From the NCBI RefSeq assembly GCF_006539865.1, contig NZ_BJNV01000058.1, positions 1 to 32,885 on the forward strand: DNA of 32,885 nt, written 5' to 3'. Shown piece by piece: positions 7,456-18,733 of this stretch. The DNA comes from Zoogloea ramigera (lineage in GTDB: Bacteria > Pseudomonadota > Gammaproteobacteria > Burkholderiales > Rhodocyclaceae). Both the position numbers and the translations under genes were made by a program. A model generated the notes under the pieces. That model made no database searches. It was given only the letters and a program-made list of their open reading frames with translations, and was not told the origin of the DNA. Each line of letters begins with the position of its first letter. Position 1 is the first letter of the stretch.

Positions 7456-8971
7456 CCAATGCGAGAGCCAAGTTAGCCTTTGCGACCAACTCCAGCGGCT
7501 TTAGATTCTGGACATAGTGCCCATGCGTAATGCGGTCCATCCCTGCGCCAACAAGCTTGGCTACAGTGCGTAGGCTGGCTGTAAGCGCTACGCTGTCAAG
7601 CCTGGCCCCGTGAAGAATGAGGTTACGCTGTCGGTACAGCCGGTGAAACGACTCGCCAATCGCCTCTCGGATTGTACGCAGCTCAGGGCCTGGATTGGCG
7701 AGTAGCTTCTTCAGCCGAGCCGCCGCCGCTTGATCCGCCACGCTGGACATTTCCGGCATACGTCCGTCGACAATCATCGTAGCAAGAATGCGAGAGCGCT
7801 CGCGATTGGTCTGCGCGCCCTCAAGCTCTTGGCATTGCCCGGGATGTGTTCGCTGAGCGCGATACGACAATGCCGTGAGTTCAGCGCGTGGGAAAGAGCA
7901 GGTAACTAATGTGGCGAGATTGTCCGCGGCAGTGGCTCGGTCGTTCGGGTCTGCAAGCAACCCCTCGATAGCAGCCCAGCCGCCCGCGACCGCTGCCGTT
8001 GGAGAACTTCCCTCCAAGTGAGCCAGCAACTCCAGTGCGGCGTCCACGCTCTGGCTCGCACCAGTGGAAAAAACGCGGTCCTCGCGAAACAGTTCCTTCA
8101 CCCCTACGCCGCGGGAGGCCTCCTTTAAGGGCGCAGGCGCGGTGCTGCCCTTGACCCAGAGCATCGGAACGCAATTCAGTGGTTCGCCGGTGGCGATCAA
8201 GGCCCGAGCAACGTAGCGGTCAACCTCATTTCGTGCCGCCTTCGCCGCACCAAAAGGATCTCTGGCTTGCACCTTAAGTACCATCGCGACAGGGGAGCGC
8301 ACCCCTGCCGTGTTGAAACCATGTTCTTTCAGCCAAGCAATGATGGCTGCACCCTGCAACCACGAAGAGGGCACGCCATTGAGCCGTGCAGGAGTGCTAG
8401 TGAACGCCAGCAATACCTCAAATTCCCGTCGTGGGCTTGCTAACATCTCCGCCTGTAGCGCATCGCAAAGCTGCGACAGGGAGATCAATTCCGGCGCATC
8501 AAGCCGGGCCTTGATGAAGTTGTGTAGGTATTGACCGGCGAACCCCGCATCGAGCAGGTAAGCAGCAACACTGCGAGCGAAGTGCTCGACAGTGAACCTG
8601 TTGCCAGTGACGGCCCTTCCCCATCGTGTCAGATAGTCCGACGAGACGCGAGCTGAAAGCTCGCGAATCCCGAAATGGGCCACCCCATCGGCTCGGGGTA
8701 CCTGCTGAAGCTGATGACCAAGAAACTGCTTCTCGGCATCAGTAAAGCCAGGATGCACCCCGACCCGCTTCTGGAGAGAGGAGGCCATTCGTTTGATCGC
8801 AGCTTCGCTCAAATGCCCTTGCCGCATGGCCGTACAGGCTTCATGCAGTTCCTCCATCGCCAACACAACGCCAATGCCCCACAGGGACCGATACCACGGC
8901 TTCGTCTCCGCCAGGAATTCTAGGAGCCTTACGGCCGCAATGTTCTCGAGTGGATTGACAAATGTGAGCAT
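7373..8971 (-). CDS. HEPN-domain protein, candidate RNase of a defence or stress system
   Basis: This 532-residue protein is encoded by sequence visibly less GC-rich than its neighbours. Near the C-terminus, after a helical segment, residues 444-457 read L-Y-R-Q-R-N-L-I-L-H-G-A-R-L. R449-N-L-I-L-H454 fits the R-x4-6-H motif, with the common Asn after Arg, that marks catalytic HEPN RNases. Helices on both sides fit a HEPN four-helix bundle over about 400-515. The rest (1-390) is mostly helical and I do not recognise it; the segment near 225-260, D-P-F-G-A-A-K-A-A-R-N-E-V-D, recalls long Apea-type HEPN proteins. No signal peptide is seen. There is no Shine-Dalgarno at 8971, but CATAAT on the minus strand (8979-8984) could give a leaderless transcript. 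No antitoxin gene is adjacent. RNA cleavage and an antiphage role are inference from the motif and island context. Confidence 0.75.
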   Translation of the reverse strand: MLTFVNPLENIAAVRLLEFLAETKPWYRSLWGIGVVLAMEELHEACTAMRQGHLSEAAIKRMASSLQKRVGVHPGFTDAEKQFLGHQLQQVPRADGVAHFGIRELSARVSSDYLTRWGRAVTGNRFTVEHFARSVAAYLLDAGFAGQYLHNFIKARLDAPELISLSQLCDALQAEMLASPRREFEVLLAFTSTPARLNGVPSSWLQGAAIIAWLKEHGFNTAGVRSPVAMVLKVQARDPFGAAKAARNEVDRYVARALIATGEPLNCVPMLWVKGSTAPAPLKEASRGVGVKELFREDRVFSTGASQSVDAALELLAHLEGSSPTAAVAGGWAAIEGLLADPNDRATAADNLATLVTCSFPRAELTALSYRAQRTHPGQCQELEGAQTNRERSRILATMIVDGRMPEMSSVADQAAAARLKKLLANPGPELRTIREAIGESFHRLYRQRNLILHGARLDSVALTASLRTVAKLVGAGMDRITHGHYVQNLKPLELVAKANLALALVSRELPLGCVDLLEVGGAAEDGNQGPL

Positions 8972-9092
8972 GGGACTTATTATGCATCATGTGCCGACAA
9001 AGCGTTGGCTAACCGACTAAGCGGGGCGCGACCCAAGCGGAGGCTGCAGTTCAACTGCTTAATCCAACCGGCTCAAGCCCCCATTTTTTAGA

Positions 9093-9117
9093 GGCCCTGC
9101 GTCGCAGGGCCTTTTTT
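9093..9117 (+). terminator. Rho-independent terminator-like hairpin
   Basis: GGCCCTGCG (9093-9101) pairs with CGCAGGGCC (9103-9111), followed directly by six T residues (9112-9117). A run of T also precedes the stem on the plus strand (about 9083-9089), which would serve the minus strand, so it could work in both directions. No gene ends just before it in this window, so it may be left from a lost neighbour or insulate the HEPN gene. Confidence 0.7.
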
Positions 9118-9173
9118 ACGCCTCGCGAAGGCGTCCCAGCGCAATGGCTTGCACGGAGCAAGCCATTGCGCTG
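9118..9173. repeat. Two further stem-loops, including a perfect 15-bp inverted repeat
   Basis: ACGCCT (9118-9123) pairs with AGGCGT (9129-9134) across a 5-base loop. Three bases later CAGCGCAATGGCTTG (9137-9151) pairs perfectly with CAAGCCATTGCGCTG (9159-9173) across a 7-base loop. Neither is followed by a T run. With the hairpin just before, this makes three stems in 81 bases. Function is unknown; a structured RNA, recombination site or protein-binding site are all possible. Confidence 0.65.
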
Positions 9174-9482
9174 AACAACATCGCTCTGGGCCGCCGTCTG
9201 CTTTCAGTCTGTCTGGGCACTCGTTCAATCTTCATCAGGCGGCCGTTCCTGACCAACAGCCGTCACTCTAGCGCGTCAGCATGAGTCTATGGTTCGGCCG
9301 ATCTCCATTCCATACGCAACCAGATCGGCCCCTGCCAAGCGCTCTTCACACGGCGTGACCGCTCTCGCCTGAGGCGAGTCCCGCGACTCTTTCGCCCTCA
9401 TCTGTAGAGCCTTGAGCCGGCGCCAGCCGGCCATGGCTGGGCTGCTGTCCGCCGACAGCAAGCCCCCCCTATTCGGCTGTGA
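9174..9482. other. Non-coding stretch between the stem-loops and the lipoprotein gene
   Basis: These roughly 310 bases hold no gene I can support. A 61-codon minus-strand frame at 9276-9461 has no visible ribosome binding site or known motif. Base composition is intermediate between the island and the core genome, so the right boundary of the island is probably here. Confidence 0.4.
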
Positions 9483-10127
9483 TCAACGCACGCGCCGATG
9501 GCGTCGCCGCCCCTGCCGTGTCTGCCTCACAACCCCCTTCATCGATTCCCCCATCCCCTGCAGCGGCCCCAGCGGGTTGTTGCGGACTTCGGTTTCTTCG
9601 ATCTTCGGGCGGCCGCTCCGTTGTTTGTAGACGACCTTGTCGTTGATCACCACGATCAGCGCGCCGAACTTCCAGCCGGTGGTGAGGGTGTCGCGCTTGA
9701 AGTTGAGGAAGTCGAGCATGAAGTTGCCGACGCGCTTGCGGTCGATGTGGCTGGGTTCCATGAAGTAGCCGACGCAGGTTTCCTGGGCTTTCATGCAGTC
9801 GACGATGCCCTTGGGAATGGTGCCGAGCTCCTGCAGCGGCGAGGGGAGCACGGCGCGCACTACCTGCGAGTGGTTGAGGATCTGCACGTTGGGGGTCTTG
9901 GCGGGGTCGAAGCCGAGCTCACGCACCGTGTCCATGTCGGTGCGGTAGGGGACGATCTGGTCGAAGCTGTGCTTGGCGTCGTCGAAGCTCTGCCACTGGT
10001 TGCTGACGGCCTGCCTGGAGGTGGGCAGGAGGCCGGTGCAGGCGCTCAGCAGGGCGCTGGCGAGCAGGGCGGCGAGCCGATGCGGATGTCGGGTGTTGCG
10101 GGCGGGAAGGGGGTGAAGGCTGGGCAT
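9483..10127 (-). CDS. Putative outer-membrane or periplasmic lipoprotein, function unknown
   Basis: The 214-residue protein has a basic N-terminus, a hydrophobic stretch (about 18-27) and the lipobox L-L-S-A-C with C30 as the lipidated cysteine. The mature part contains S-F-D-D-A-K-H-S-F-D-Q-I-V-P-Y-R-T, then V-R-E-L-G-F-D-P and P-N-V-Q-I-L-N-H, and later two cysteines (C-M-K-A-Q-E-T-C) that could form a disulfide. A stretch reading G-A-L-I-V-V-I-N-D-K-V-V-Y-K is like a beta-hairpin. The C-terminal tail is unusually Arg-rich. The start at 10127 is supported by GAGGAG upstream (on the minus strand) and a normal signal-peptide length; an upstream in-frame ATG near 10187 would add an unlikely leader. 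I cannot name the family. It borders the accessory island on its right. Confidence 0.75.
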   Translation of the reverse strand: MPSLHPLPARNTRHPHRLAALLASALLSACTGLLPTSRQAVSNQWQSFDDAKHSFDQIVPYRTDMDTVRELGFDPAKTPNVQILNHSQVVRAVLPSPLQELGTIPKGIVDCMKAQETCVGYFMEPSHIDRKRVGNFMLDFLNFKRDTLTTGWKFGALIVVINDKVVYKQRSGRPKIEETEVRNNPLGPLQGMGESMKGVVRQTRQGRRRHRRVR

Positions 10128-10237
10128 GGAAGGGCTCGAACTCCTCAAGCTTCCATTCAGCCTAGCTCCCGCCTCGCCGGGCGGCAAGGCGGGAATCGGC
10201 GCGGCAGGCGGGGCCTGCTCCGGTCCGCAGGGAGGGC

Positions 10238-11305
10238 TTACTGCATGAAGGGGTAGTCGGTGTAGCCGGCCGCGCCGCGGGTGTAGAAGGTGTTGGGGTC
10301 GGCGGGGTTGAGCTGGGCGCCGGCCTTGATGCGGGCGGGGAGGTCGGGGTTGGCGAGGAAGGGCACGCCGAAGGCCACCGCGTCGAGCTGGCCGCTCTCG
10401 ACGGCGCTGGAGGCCTCGATGGGGCTGTAGCCCATGTTGCCGATCAGCACGCCCTCGTAGGCCTGGCGGGCGGGGGTGAGCACGTCGCCCTTCTGCTGGC
10501 CGAGGAAGTCGGCGCGCATCACGTGCAGGTAGGCGAGCTTGTAGGCGTTGAGGCGCTTGCCGAGCCAGCTGACGAGGCCCACCGGGTCGCTATCCACCAT
10601 GCTGTTGAAGCTGTTGAGGGGCGAGATGCGCAGGCCGACCCGGTCGGCGCCCCACACGTCGCAGGTGGCGTCGAGCACTTCGAGGAGCAGGCGGGCGCGG
10701 TTCTCGAGGGGGCCGCCGTAGGGGCCGCTGCGGCGGTTGGCGCCGTCGCGCAGGAACTCGTCGAGCAGGTAGCCGTTGGCGCCGTGCACCTCGACGCCGT
10801 CGAAGCCGGCGGCCTTGGCGTTGGCGGCGGCCTTGCCGAAGCCGGCGACGATGGCGGGGATCTCGTCGTCGCGCAGCTCACGGGGGGTGACGTAGGGCTG
10901 CTTGCCGTCGGGGGTGCGCAGCTCGTTGTTGGTGATGGCGATGGGGCTGGGGCCGACCGGCTGGGCGCCGTCGTTGTAGTAGGGGTGGCAGGCGCGGCCG
11001 CCGTGCCAGATCTGCAGCACGATGCGCCCGCCGGCGGCGTGCACGGCGTCGGTGACCTGCTTCCAGCCGGCCACCTGGGCGTCGGAGTGGATGCCCGGCT
11101 CGTTGCCGAAGGCGCCTTGGCCGGGCATCGCCATGGTGGCCTCGGCGATCAGCAGGCCGGCGCTGGCGCGCTGGGCGTAGTGGGTGGCCATCAGCTCGGT
11201 GGGCACGTTGTCGGCGCTGGCGCGGCAGCGGGTGAGGGGCGCCATCAGGATGCGGTTGGGCAGCAGCAGGGCGCCGGCTTGCAGGGGCTGGAACAGGGCG
11301 GACAT
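10238..11305 (-). CDS. Old yellow enzyme family alkene/N-ethylmaleimide reductase
   Basis: The 355-residue flavoprotein has the OYE TIM-barrel features in order: L-P-N-R-I-L-M-A-P-L-T-R at 15-26 (FMN-contacting first strand), Q-I-W-H-G-G-R near 98-104, and the substrate-binding His/Asn pair H174 and N177 in V-E-V-H-G-A-N-G-Y-L. These are followed by F-L-R-D-G-A-N-R-R and Y-G-G-P-L-E-N-R-A-R-L. Enzymes of this family reduce activated C=C bonds of alpha,beta-unsaturated compounds, nitroesters or maleimides with NAD(P)H through FMN. It is closest in style to NemA/XenB-type proteins, but the physiological substrate is unknown. The start has GGAGAGAG upstream. It lies 48 bases downstream of lgt on the same strand and may be co-transcribed. 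Confidence 0.9.
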   Translation of the reverse strand: MSALFQPLQAGALLLPNRILMAPLTRCRASADNVPTELMATHYAQRASAGLLIAEATMAMPGQGAFGNEPGIHSDAQVAGWKQVTDAVHAAGGRIVLQIWHGGRACHPYYNDGAQPVGPSPIAITNNELRTPDGKQPYVTPRELRDDEIPAIVAGFGKAAANAKAAGFDGVEVHGANGYLLDEFLRDGANRRSGPYGGPLENRARLLLEVLDATCDVWGADRVGLRISPLNSFNSMVDSDPVGLVSWLGKRLNAYKLAYLHVMRADFLGQQKGDVLTPARQAYEGVLIGNMGYSPIEASSAVESGQLDAVAFGVPFLANPDLPARIKAGAQLNPADPNTFYTRGAAGYTDYPFMQ

Positions 11306-11353
11306 GGGCTCTCTCCGGGTTGGGTTGCGGGTGGGTTCGGGATGCTGGCGGGT

Positions 11354-12136
11354 TCAGGCCTGGCGTTTCGCGGCCCAGGCGGCCATCAGCAGGCCGGCGG
11401 CGATCATCGGCAGCGACAGCCACTGGCCCATCGACATGCCGAAGGTGAGCAGGCCGAGGAAGTCGTCGGGTTCGCGGCCGAATTCGGCGATGAAGCGGAA
11501 GGCGCCGTAGCCGATCAGGAAGACCGCCGACACCAGGCCGCGGGGCCGGGGCTTGGCCGAGAACCACCACAGGATGAAGAACAGGCTGAGCCCTTCGAGG
11601 GCGAACTGGTAGAGCTGGGAGGGGTGGCGGGCGAGGCCGTCGACCTGCGGGAAGACCATCGCCCAGGGCACGTCGGTGACGCGGCCGACGAGTTCGCCAT
11701 TGATGAAGTTGCCCATCCGCCCGGCAGCGAGGCCGAGGGGCACCAGCGGGGCGATGAAGTCGGTGACGGCGAGCCAGGGGCGCTGGGTGCGCCGGCCGAA
11801 CAGCCACATGGCGACGAGCACGCCGAGGAAGCCGCCGTGGAAGGCCATGCCGCCCTGCCACACGGCGAGGATCTCGGCCGGGTGGGCGAGGTAGTAGGCG
11901 GGCTTGTAGAACAGCACGTAGCCCAGGCGGCCGCCGAGGATCACGCCGAGCACGCCATAGAAGAGCAGGTCGTCGATCTGCTGGGGCGTCCAGCCGAGCT
12001 CGGGCCGGCGGCGGGCGTGGGCGCGGCCGAGCACGACGAAGAGGATGAAGGCGACGAGGTACATGAGCCCGTACCAGCGGATGGACAGCGGGCCGATGGA
12101 GAGGGCGATGGGGTCGAACTGGGGGTGGACGAACAT
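11354..12136 (-). CDS. lgt: Prolipoprotein diacylglyceryl transferase
   Basis: The 260-residue, multi-span inner-membrane protein carries the Lgt signature [10 protein letters not shown] at 139-148, followed by L-V-G-R-V-T. R140 corresponds to the essential arginine of the family. H100 in M-A-F-H-G-G corresponds to the conserved histidine, and I-R-W-Y-G-L-M-Y near 19-26 is the usual N-terminal motif. Lgt transfers diacylglycerol from phosphatidylglycerol to the lipobox cysteine of prolipoproteins, such as the lipoproteins encoded at 9483-10127 and 29198-30613. The start at 12136 gives the standard N-terminus; longer upstream frames overlap the yceH-like gene and are not credible. It follows the yceH-like gene by 86 bases on the same strand. 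Confidence 0.97.
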   Translation of the reverse strand: MFVHPQFDPIALSIGPLSIRWYGLMYLVAFILFVVLGRAHARRRPELGWTPQQIDDLLFYGVLGVILGGRLGYVLFYKPAYYLAHPAEILAVWQGGMAFHGGFLGVLVAMWLFGRRTQRPWLAVTDFIAPLVPLGLAAGRMGNFINGELVGRVTDVPWAMVFPQVDGLARHPSQLYQFALEGLSLFFILWWFSAKPRPRGLVSAVFLIGYGAFRFIAEFGREPDDFLGLLTFGMSMGQWLSLPMIAAGLLMAAWAAKRQA

Positions 12137-12222
12137 CGGTGTGTCTGAGAGGCGGTGTGGTGGCCGGGTGGGCCGGGCCCTGCAAGTTGATGGGGGCCGG
12201 CCCGGCGGCGTGGTTGAGACGC

Positions 12223-12921
12223 TTACTGGAACTGCTTGCGGAAGGCTTCGAACTCGTTGGTGAGCCATTCGAGCTGCTGGCGCAGGCGGCGGACTTCTTC
12301 TTCGAGCTCGCCGACCCGGCTGCCGCGGGGGGCGGCGGCGTCGCCGGCGGTGTCGAAGGCGTGCTGGCTGGCGGCGGCCTCGCCGCTCATCAGGTGGGTG
12401 TAGCGGGCTTCCTTGGTGCCGGGGGCCTTGGGCAGCTGGATGACCATCGGCGGGTATTTGTCGCCGAGCTTTTCGAGGATCTCCTCGACTTCGGCGGGGC
12501 TGCCGAAGGCGTGCATGCGTTCGCAGCGGGCGCGGATCTCGCCGACCGTTTGCGCGCCGCGCAGCATGAGGATGGCCAGCACGGCCTGCATCGGCGGGGT
12601 GAGCGAGTGGCGCAGGCGGATCTGGTGTTCCCACTTGGCGACCCGCGCGCCGGCCTGGTGGCGCTGGCTGACGAGGCCGCGCTCGGCGAGGCGGTCGAGG
12701 GTGGCGAGCACGGTGGCCTCGGAGAGGCTCATCACCGGCTCGCGGCCGGTGAGCTGGTTGCAGCCGCTGACCAGGCTGTTCACCGACAGCGGGTAGGTGT
12801 CGGGGGTGACGAAGGCTTTTTCAATGAGCACCGCGAGGACGCGCACCTCGAAGTCGTCGAGGTCGAAACCAGGGCTGGCTTCGGGAGCGTCGGCGGGGGC
12901 ATCGGGCAGGGTGTCTGTCAT
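12223..12921 (-). CDS. YceH/DUF480 family winged-helix protein
   Basis: The 232-residue protein matches the DUF480 (YceH) family. It starts the domain with [11 protein letters not shown], followed by [12 protein letters not shown], then [11 protein letters not shown] second winged helix has [19 protein letters not shown] and G-E-I-R-A-R. The C-terminal 40 residues are a coiled coil ([13 protein letters not shown]). The molecular function of the family is not established; the two winged helices suggest nucleic-acid or protein binding. The start at 12921 is supported by GGAAG upstream. The gene lies 72 bases after the SEC-C protein gene in the minus-strand run from uvrA to lgt. Confidence 0.9.
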   Translation of the reverse strand: MTDTLPDAPADAPEASPGFDLDDFEVRVLAVLIEKAFVTPDTYPLSVNSLVSGCNQLTGREPVMSLSEATVLATLDRLAERGLVSQRHQAGARVAKWEHQIRLRHSLTPPMQAVLAILMLRGAQTVGEIRARCERMHAFGSPAEVEEILEKLGDKYPPMVIQLPKAPGTKEARYTHLMSGEAAASQHAFDTAGDAAAPRGSRVGELEEEVRRLRQQLEWLTNEFEAFRKQFQ

Positions 12922-12993
12922 GGTGTGCTTCCGGTTACGGGCGAGGGCTTCATGATAGCCGAGGCGCTGTGACAAGGCCGCGGCGGGCTGGGT

Positions 12994-16745
<3,752 letters not shown>

Positions 16746-16813
16746 GGAGCGTTCGGGGCTGAGGGGCAACCTGTTAATATACGCCCCTTGCCCCTCACCT
16801 CGCAGCACGTTTA
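16746..16813. promoter_or_regulatory. Divergent uvrA / MFS intergenic region
   Basis: The 68-base spacer must hold promoters for both directions. The AT-rich core TTAATATA at about 16774-16781 offers a -10-like hexamer on either strand (TATATT on the minus strand for uvrA). I see no convincing -35 and no CTGT-N8-ACAG LexA box. Confidence 0.4.
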
Positions 16814-18010
16814 ATGGCTTCTTCCGACATCGACAAGATGAGCCCGGCCGAGCGCCGCGCCGGTGCCTCGCTGGCGGCGATCTTTGCCCTGCGCATGCTG
16901 GGGCTCTTCCTCATCCTGCCCGTCTTCGCGGTGCACGCCCACGGCATGCCCGGCGGCGACAACGTGGCCCTGGTGGGCATGGCCATCGGCGCCTACGGCC
17001 TGACCCAGGCCTTCCTGCAGATCCCCTTCGGCGCGGCCTCCGACCGCTTCGGGCGCAAGCCGGTGATCGTCTTCGGGCTGCTTTTGTTCATCGCCGGCAG
17101 CGTTGTAGCGGCGATGGCCACCGACGTGCAGACGGTAGTGATCGGCCGCGTGCTGCAGGGCGCCGGGGCGATCTCGGCGGCGGTCACCGCGCTGGCCGCC
17201 GACCTCACCCGCGACCAGCACCGCACCAAGGTGATGGCGATGATCGGCTCGTCAATCGGCCTGGTGTTTGCGGTGTCGATGGTGGCGGCGCCGCTGCTCT
17301 ACGCGGCGATCGGCATGAGCGGGCTGTTCTGGCTCACCGGCGCGCTGGCGGTGGCGGCGGTGTTCACCGTGATCTTCGTGGTGCCGGCCGCGCCGCCGGT
17401 GCCCCGCGCCACCGGACGCTTCGCCGAGGTGCTGGGCAACGGCCAGTTGATGCGGCTCAACTTCGGCGTGTTTGCGCTGCACCTGATGCAGACCGCGATG
17501 TGGGTGCTGGTGCCGGCCGGGCTGGTCGCCGCCGGCCTGCCGATGCCCGAGCACTGGAAGGTGTATCTGCCGGCGGTGCTGCTGTCCTTCGTGGTGATGG
17601 TGCCGGCGGTGATCATGGCCGAGAAGAAGGGCGCCATGAAGAAGGTCTTCAACGCCGCCATCGGCCTGCTACTTGTGGTGCAGGCCGGGCTTTACGCCAC
17701 CGGCAGCAGCGGGCTGTGGCCGCTGGCCGTGCTGCTCACGTTGTTCTTCGTGGCCTTCAACGTGCTGGAGGCCACCCAGCCGTCCTGGATTTCCAAGATC
17801 GCGCCGCCCCACGCCAAGGGCACGGCGCTGGGTATCTACAACACGCTGCAGTCCCTCGGGCTGTTCCTCGGCGGGGCGCTGGGCGGCTGGCTGGCCCAGC
17901 ACATGGGCCCCGGCTCGGTTTCGCTGCTGTGCGCCGGGCTGGCCCTGGCCTGGCTGATCCTCGCGGCGGGCATGGCGCCGCCGCCGGTGCGCCGGGTGGC
18001 TGCCGCCTGA
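16814..18010 (+). CDS. Major facilitator superfamily transporter
   Basis: The 398-residue protein has twelve predicted membrane spans. The MFS motif A between helices 2 and 3 is at about 73-84: [13 protein letters not shown] short N-terminal cytoplasmic segment (1-18) precedes helix 1 ([16 protein letters not shown]). Residues 137-160 hold a motif-C-like helix. It resembles YajR-type exporters in the first half but ends without the extra C-terminal cytosolic domain of E. coli YajR. It is an inner-membrane secondary transporter, probably proton-driven; the substrate is unknown. From memory, MFS genes are often found between uvrA and ssb in betaproteobacteria, so the position looks like conserved synteny. 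It diverges from uvrA and precedes ssb by 30 bases. Confidence 0.88.
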   Translation: MASSDIDKMSPAERRAGASLAAIFALRMLGLFLILPVFAVHAHGMPGGDNVALVGMAIGAYGLTQAFLQIPFGAASDRFGRKPVIVFGLLLFIAGSVVAAMATDVQTVVIGRVLQGAGAISAAVTALAADLTRDQHRTKVMAMIGSSIGLVFAVSMVAAPLLYAAIGMSGLFWLTGALAVAAVFTVIFVVPAAPPVPRATGRFAEVLGNGQLMRLNFGVFALHLMQTAMWVLVPAGLVAAGLPMPEHWKVYLPAVLLSFVVMVPAVIMAEKKGAMKKVFNAAIGLLLVVQAGLYATGSSGLWPLAVLLTLFFVAFNVLEATQPSWISKIAPPHAKGTALGIYNTLQSLGLFLGGALGGWLAQHMGPGSVSLLCAGLALAWLILAAGMAPPPVRRVAAA

Positions 18011-18040
18011 CGCAACCCCAGAATTTTTCAGGAGAGACAT

Positions 18041-18613
18041 ATGGCTTCGGTCAACAAAGTGATTCTTGTCGGCAACCTCGGCAAAGACCCGGAAACCCGC
18101 TACGCCCCCAGCGGCGACGCGATCTGCAACATCACCCTCGCCACCACCGACACCTGGCGCGACAAGGCCACCGGTGAGAAGCGCGAAGCCACCGAGTGGC
18201 ACCGGGTGGCGTTCTTCGGCAAGCTCGCCGAGATCGCCGGCCAGTACCTGCGCAAGGGTAGCCAGGTGTATGTGGAAGGCTCGCTGCGCACCCGCAAGTG
18301 GCAGGACAAGGACGGCCAGGACCGTTACACCACCGAAATCCGCGCCGACGAGATGAAGATGCTCGGCAGCCGTCAGGGCATGGGCGGCGAAGGCGCCCCG
18401 GCCCGCAACGAGGGCGGTTACGGCGGTGGCCGTGATGCCGGCGGTTTCGGTGGTGGCAATGCCGGCGGCGGCGGTGGTGGTGGCAACTACGGTGGCGGTG
18501 GTGGCGGTGGCGGCTTCGGTGGCGGAGCCCCGGCCCCCAGCGCCCCGGCGGCGCCCAAGAAGCCGGCCGGTGGCGGCAGCTTCGGCGATTTCGACGACGA
18601 TATTCCGTTTTAA
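18041..18613 (+). CDS. ssb: Single-stranded DNA-binding protein
   Basis: The 190-residue protein starts [18 protein letters not shown], the standard bacterial SSB start, and has an OB fold over about 1-110 with [12 protein letters not shown] and [12 protein letters not shown]. The linker (about 120-180) is very Gly-rich, with G-G-G-Y/F/N repeats. The tail ends D-F-D-D-D-I-P-F, the acidic tip that recruits repair and replication proteins. SSB binds and protects single-stranded DNA as a tetramer. AGGAGA lies upstream of the ATG. It is followed by a strong terminator. The pairing of ssb next to uvrA is widespread in proteobacteria. Confidence 0.98.
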   Translation: MASVNKVILVGNLGKDPETRYAPSGDAICNITLATTDTWRDKATGEKREATEWHRVAFFGKLAEIAGQYLRKGSQVYVEGSLRTRKWQDKDGQDRYTTEIRADEMKMLGSRQGMGGEGAPARNEGGYGGGRDAGGFGGGNAGGGGGGGNYGGGGGGGGFGGGAPAPSAPAAPKKPAGGGSFGDFDDDIPF

Positions 18614-18652
18614 AGTACACCTGCTTCGCTTCGAGCGGAGCCGGGCGCGTTC

Positions 18653-18688
18653 AAAGACAAACCCCCGCAGTTGCGGGGGTTTGTCTTT
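18653..18688. terminator. Bidirectional terminator with perfect 17-bp arms
   Basis: AAAGACAAACCCCCGCA (18653-18669) pairs perfectly with TGCGGGGGTTTGTCTTT (18672-18688) around a 2-base centre. The GC-rich core is flanked by A-rich and T-rich ends, so it can end transcription of ssb on the plus strand and of the symporter gene on the minus strand. Confidence 0.92.
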
Positions 18689-18733
18689 GTGGGCGCGGCT
18701 GTTTCGGCGCGGCCTTGGTGGATTCCCGCCGTC

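Noticed and set aside
9137-9173. Insertion sequence terminal inverted repeats
   Set aside because: The arms are only 7 bases apart with no transposase between or beside them, so they form a hairpin rather than element ends.
9276-9461. 61-codon minus-strand ORF
   Set aside because: No ribosome binding site, no recognisable motif and no supporting neighbour; left as non-coding.
16746-16813. LexA (SOS) box in front of uvrA
   Set aside because: CTGT is present at 16771 but no ACAG follows at the required 8-base spacing.
18414-18540. GGT/GGC-rich repeats as a DNA repeat element
   Set aside because: They encode the Gly-rich linker of SSB in frame and need no other explanation.
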